This document shows positions 6,201 to 9,284 of a stretch of 9,284 nucleotides of DNA, piece by piece. The position numbers and the translations under genes were made by a program. Numbering within the stretch: the stretch's first letter is position 1; every line of letters begins with the position of its first letter. The stretch is from contig JALTEO010000151.1 of the NCBI GenBank assembly GCA_027073875.1, positions 1-9,284 of the forward strand, in the 5' to 3' direction. Source of the stretch: Bacteroidales bacterium (GTDB taxonomy: Bacteria > Bacteroidota > Bacteroidia > Bacteroidales > JALTDM01). The notes under the pieces are model-generated. The model had not been told where the DNA came from and made no database searches. It worked only from the letters and a program-made list of their open reading frames with translations.

Positions 6201-7577
6201 ATGAAACTACCCTTTGCAGAATCGTACAAAATTAAAGTTGTTGAACCACTTTATAAAAGTACACGACAAGATCGCGAACAATGGCTTAAAGAAGCACGCT
6301 ACAACATATTTAATCTTCGTAGTCATCAGGTTTTTATTGATTTACTTACCGACTCCGGAACAGGAGCTATGAGCCAATTTCAATGGGCGGAAATAATGAA
6401 AGGTGACGAAAGCTATGCCGGAGCAGAATCCTATTTTAAACTCAAAGAAGCTATCAAAGATATTTTTGGATTTGAATATTTCCTACCTACTCACCAAGGA
6501 CGAGCAGCAGAAAATGTACTGTTTTCCGCTTTGGTAAAAGAAGGTGATGTGGTTCCGGGAAATGCCCATTTCGACACCACCAAAGGACATATCGAATTTC
6601 GTAAAGCCGAAGCTGTGGACTGCACTATTGACGAGGCATACGACACTGACACCAACCATCCGTTTAAAGGCAATCTGGATTTAGATAAATTAGAAGCCGT
6701 TTACAAAAAATACCCGAAAGAAAAAATTCCGTTTGTGGTAGTTACCGTTACTTGTAATACTTCCGGCGGACAACCTGTTTCTATTGAGAACCTAAAACAG
6801 GTTTACGAATTGTCGCACCAATATGGCATTAAAGTACTTTTTGATTCTGCCCGCTTTGCCGAAAATGCGTATTTTATCAAATTACGGGAAAAAGGATACG
6901 AAAATAAAACTATCCGCGAAATTGTTGCCGATATGTTCAAATATACTGATATGATGACTATGAGCAGTAAAAAAGATGCCATCGTCAATATGGGGGGATT
7001 CATCGGAATGAGAGATGAAGAAATTTTTGATAAAGCCAAAACATTCAATATAATGTTTGAAGGATTTATTACTTATGGCGGTATGTCGGGACGCGATATG
7101 GCCGCTTTGGCTCAAGGACTATACGAAGGTACGGAATTTGATTTTTTGGAAACCCGCATCAAACAGACAGAATATCTCGGTAATCAACTGATAGACTATG
7201 GTATTCCTATTCAAAAACCCATCGGCGGACACGCTATCTTTGTTGATGCCGATAAATTCTTGCCCAATGTGCCGAAAGCACAATATCAGGCACAAACACT
7301 GACACTGGAGCTTTATCTTGAAGCCGGCGTTAGAGCGGTTGAAATAGGTACAATATTAGCCGACCGTGACCCTGTTACACGGGAAAACCGTTATCCTAAA
7401 TTAGAGTTTATGCGGATGGCAATCCCCCGTCGCGTCTATACCAATAACCATATGGATGTGGTGGCAACAGCATTGAAAAATGTATATGATCGCAGAAATA
7501 AAATTACAACGGGCTACAAAATCATAAAAGAAGCACCTATTATGCGACATTTCTCGGTAGAACTTGAAAAAATCTAA
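6201..7577 (+). CDS. tnaA: Tryptophanase (tryptophan indole-lyase)
   Basis: This PLP-dependent beta-eliminating lyase cleaves L-tryptophan to indole, pyruvate and ammonia in the cytoplasm. The 458-residue length fits the tryptophanase/tyrosine phenol-lyase family. Landmarks are IDLLTDSGTGAMS (46-58), PTHQGRAAE (96-104), DSARFAENAYFIK (215-227, whose Asp and Arg contact PLP) and MSSKKDA (254-260), with Lys258 as the Schiff-base lysine. The sister enzyme tyrosine phenol-lyase has Thr124, Arg381 and Phe448 around the phenol ring. By my hand alignment this protein has Asp125, Ile382 and His450 at those places, the tryptophanase pattern, so I call tnaA rather than tpl. Overall it mixes features of both, for example RRVYT near 410-414. 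It starts after an A-rich leader with its own promoter, and is followed 14 bases later by an acyl-CoA synthetase gene, probably co-transcribed. No tryptophan permease gene is in view. Confidence 0.9.
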   Translation: MKLPFAESYKIKVVEPLYKSTRQDREQWLKEARYNIFNLRSHQVFIDLLTDSGTGAMSQFQWAEIMKGDESYAGAESYFKLKEAIKDIFGFEYFLPTHQGRAAENVLFSALVKEGDVVPGNAHFDTTKGHIEFRKAEAVDCTIDEAYDTDTNHPFKGNLDLDKLEAVYKKYPKEKIPFVVVTVTCNTSGGQPVSIENLKQVYELSHQYGIKVLFDSARFAENAYFIKLREKGYENKTIREIVADMFKYTDMMTMSSKKDAIVNMGGFIGMRDEEIFDKAKTFNIMFEGFITYGGMSGRDMAALAQGLYEGTEFDFLETRIKQTEYLGNQLIDYGIPIQKPIGGHAIFVDADKFLPNVPKAQYQAQTLTLELYLEAGVRAVEIGTILADRDPVTRENRYPKLEFMRMAIPRRVYTNNHMDVVATALKNVYDRRNKITTGYKIIKEAPIMRHFSVELEKI

Positions 7578-7591
7578 ATACACACACAACT

Positions 7592-9284
7592 ATGATCACA
7601 CAAGAATTGATAAATCCCAAAACAATTGTTGTTATTGGGGGTTCTAATACTGTACAAAAACCCGGCGGAAAAGTCCTGAAGAATTTAATTGATAACGGAT
7701 TTGACACTAAAAATCTATTTACTGTTAATCCGAAAGAAGATAATATTCAGGGTATTAAAACATTTAAGTCGGTTGAAGATTTACCACAAATTGATTTAGC
7801 AATTATTGCCATTGCCGCAAAATATACTGTTGATACTGTCCGTATTCTTGCAGAACAAAAAAACACCAAAGCATTTATCATCTTATCGGCGGGCTACAGC
7901 GAAGAAAGCGAAGAAGGTGGTAAATTGGAGCAAGAAATAGTTGAAATCATTAATCAACACAACGGTTCACTTATTGGTCCCAACTGCATTGGCGTAATGA
8001 ACTATAATTATGCAGGTGTATTTACAACACCTATACCGAAATTAGATCCCGAAGGCGTTGACTTTATTTCCGGCTCAGGAGCTACGGCAGTGTTTATTAT
8101 GGAAGCAGGCATTCCCAAAGGACTCAAATTTGCCAGTGTCTATTCTGTAGGCAACAGTGCTCAACTCGGTGTGGAAGATGTGTTGGAATATATGGACGAA
8201 TCTTTTGACCCGGCTACCAGTCCTAAAGTTAAACTCCTCTATTTAGAAAGTATTAAGAAGCCGCAAAAACTTCTCAAGCATGCCCAATCGTTGATACGAA
8301 AAGGTGCCAAAATTGCCGCCATCAAATCGGGCACATCCGAAGCCGGTAGTCGTGCCGCCTCATCGCATACCGGTGCATTGGCAGGTTCCGATGTTGCCGT
8401 TGATTCGCTTTTCCGCAAGGCAGGCATCGTTCGCTGTTACGGTCGCGAAGAACTGACTACGGTAGCATCTGTATTTATGCACCCTGAAGTTACGGGGAAA
8501 AATATTGCCATCATCACGCATGCCGGCGGTCCTGCCGTAATGCTAACAGATACATTGTCAAACAGTGGACTGTCAGTGCCTCACATTGAAGGGGAAAAAG
8601 CCGATGCACTGCTCGAAAAGCTGTTCCCCGGATCAGCAGTAGGCAACCCCATCGACTTTTTGGCTACGGGAACAGCAGAACAGTTAGGACATATTATTGA
8701 TGCCGTTAATAACGATTTTGACCATATTGATGCAATGGTTGTCATCTTCGGCAGCCCGGGATTATTCGATGTGTATGATGTCTATACACTGCTGGACGAT
8801 AAAATGAAAAACACAAAAAAACCGATTTTCCCTGTGTTACCGTCAATTATCAATGTAAAAGACGAAATTCAGTTTTTTATTGACAAAGGAAGAATTGCTT
8901 TTACCGATGAAGTCATTTTCGGACAAGCATTTTCCAAGGTGGTGAATAACCAAATGCGAAATAAAGCACTAACAAAGACTCACAGCACACAGATAACGCT
9001 AGATACAGCAACCATCCGCCAAATAATTGATGAAACAAAAACAGAAGGTTATCTTTCGCCCCAAAAAGTTCAAGCATTACTGGATGCGGCAGGAATTACC
9101 CGTGCCGGCGAAGAAGTTGCCACCAAAAAATCCGATGCCATTGCTAAAGCCAAGAAATTGGGTTACCCTATTGTAATGAAAGTTGTCGGTCCTGTTCACA
9201 AATCGGATGTAGGCGGTGTAGCTTTAAATATTGATAACGACAATACCGTAGCCGAAACATTTGATAAAATGATGAATATCCCCG
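7592..9284 (+). CDS. ADP-forming acyl-CoA synthetase (acetate-CoA ligase type), 3' end missing
   Basis: The frame is open for 564 codons and leaves the window without a stop. The protein is a fusion of the alpha and beta parts of NDP-forming acyl-CoA synthetases, which turn an acyl-CoA plus ADP and phosphate into acid, CoA and ATP. Visible are an N-terminal CoA-binding Rossmann part (VVIGGSN, 13-19; GPNCIG, 129-134), a succinyl-CoA ligase-like part beginning near SGSGA (160-164), and the phosphorylated-histidine motif SHTGALAG with His259. From about residue 480 an ATP-grasp domain begins, with Lys530 and HKSDVGGV (536-543). Such fusions usually run to about 680-700 residues, so some 120-140 may be missing. 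The start ATG is 14 bases after the tnaA stop, without a promoter or terminator between, implying one transcript. Acetyl-CoA is the likely substrate given pyruvate release by tryptophanase, but aryl- or branched-acyl-CoAs are equally possible. Confidence 0.88.
   Translation, partial: MITQELINPKTIVVIGGSNTVQKPGGKVLKNLIDNGFDTKNLFTVNPKEDNIQGIKTFKSVEDLPQIDLAIIAIAAKYTVDTVRILAEQKNTKAFIILSAGYSEESEEGGKLEQEIVEIINQHNGSLIGPNCIGVMNYNYAGVFTTPIPKLDPEGVDFISGSGATAVFIMEAGIPKGLKFASVYSVGNSAQLGVEDVLEYMDESFDPATSPKVKLLYLESIKKPQKLLKHAQSLIRKGAKIAAIKSGTSEAGSRAASSHTGALAGSDVAVDSLFRKAGIVRCYGREELTTVASVFMHPEVTGKNIAIITHAGGPAVMLTDTLSNSGLSVPHIEGEKADALLEKLFPGSAVGNPIDFLATGTAEQLGHIIDAVNNDFDHIDAMVVIFGSPGLFDVYDVYTLLDDKMKNTKKPIFPVLPSIINVKDEIQFFIDKGRIAFTDEVIFGQAFSKVVNNQMRNKALTKTHSTQITLDTATIRQIIDETKTEGYLSPQKVQALLDAAGITRAGEEVATKKSDAIAKAKKLGYPIVMKVVGPVHKSDVGGVALNIDNDNTVAETFDKMMNIP

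Overview
This AT-rich window most likely comes from a member of the Bacteroidota. The direct evidence is a protein with a C-terminal type IX secretion (T9SS) sorting domain, three exact matches to the Bacteroidota -7 promoter element TAnnTTTG, and A-rich leaders without Shine-Dalgarno sequences in front of the genes. A tryptophanase next to an ADP-forming acyl-CoA synthetase suggests an amino-acid-fermenting, possibly anaerobic lifestyle; that lifestyle is an inference. All seven genes lie on the + strand.

Layout. Positions 1-61 hold the tail of whatever lies upstream, ending in a strong intrinsic terminator. A promoter (87-120) then drives a deoxynucleoside kinase (136-750). A stand-alone metallo-beta-lactamase-fold hydrolase of the COG1237 type follows (870-1649). 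Next, with its own -7 element, is a 900-residue secreted Asp-box beta-propeller protein with a T9SS tail (1701-4403). Eleven bases later begins recF (4415-5542). It overlaps by 17 bases a small DUF721/DciA-like gene (5526-5822), giving a replication/repair pair. The 378-base gap 5823-6200 contains a terminator-like hairpin, a second hairpin of the same design, heptamer repeats around both, and the promoter of the next unit. That unit is tnaA (6201-7577) and, 14 bases later, an ADP-forming acyl-CoA synthetase that runs off the window end (7592 to beyond 9284).

How the genes may work together. Tryptophanase splits tryptophan into indole, pyruvate and ammonia. Pyruvate oxidised to acetyl-CoA elsewhere could be converted by the downstream enzyme to acetate with ATP gain, so the pair makes sense as a fermentation module. 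RecF and the DciA-like protein both act on DNA at replication forks. The kinase, the hydrolase and the secreted protein show no clear functional link to their neighbours.

I see no convincing new multi-gene system. The least explained item is the hairpin/heptamer repeat block at 5910-6060. Its two hairpins differ by a compensatory base-pair swap, which hints at a structured, possibly dispersed, non-coding element.
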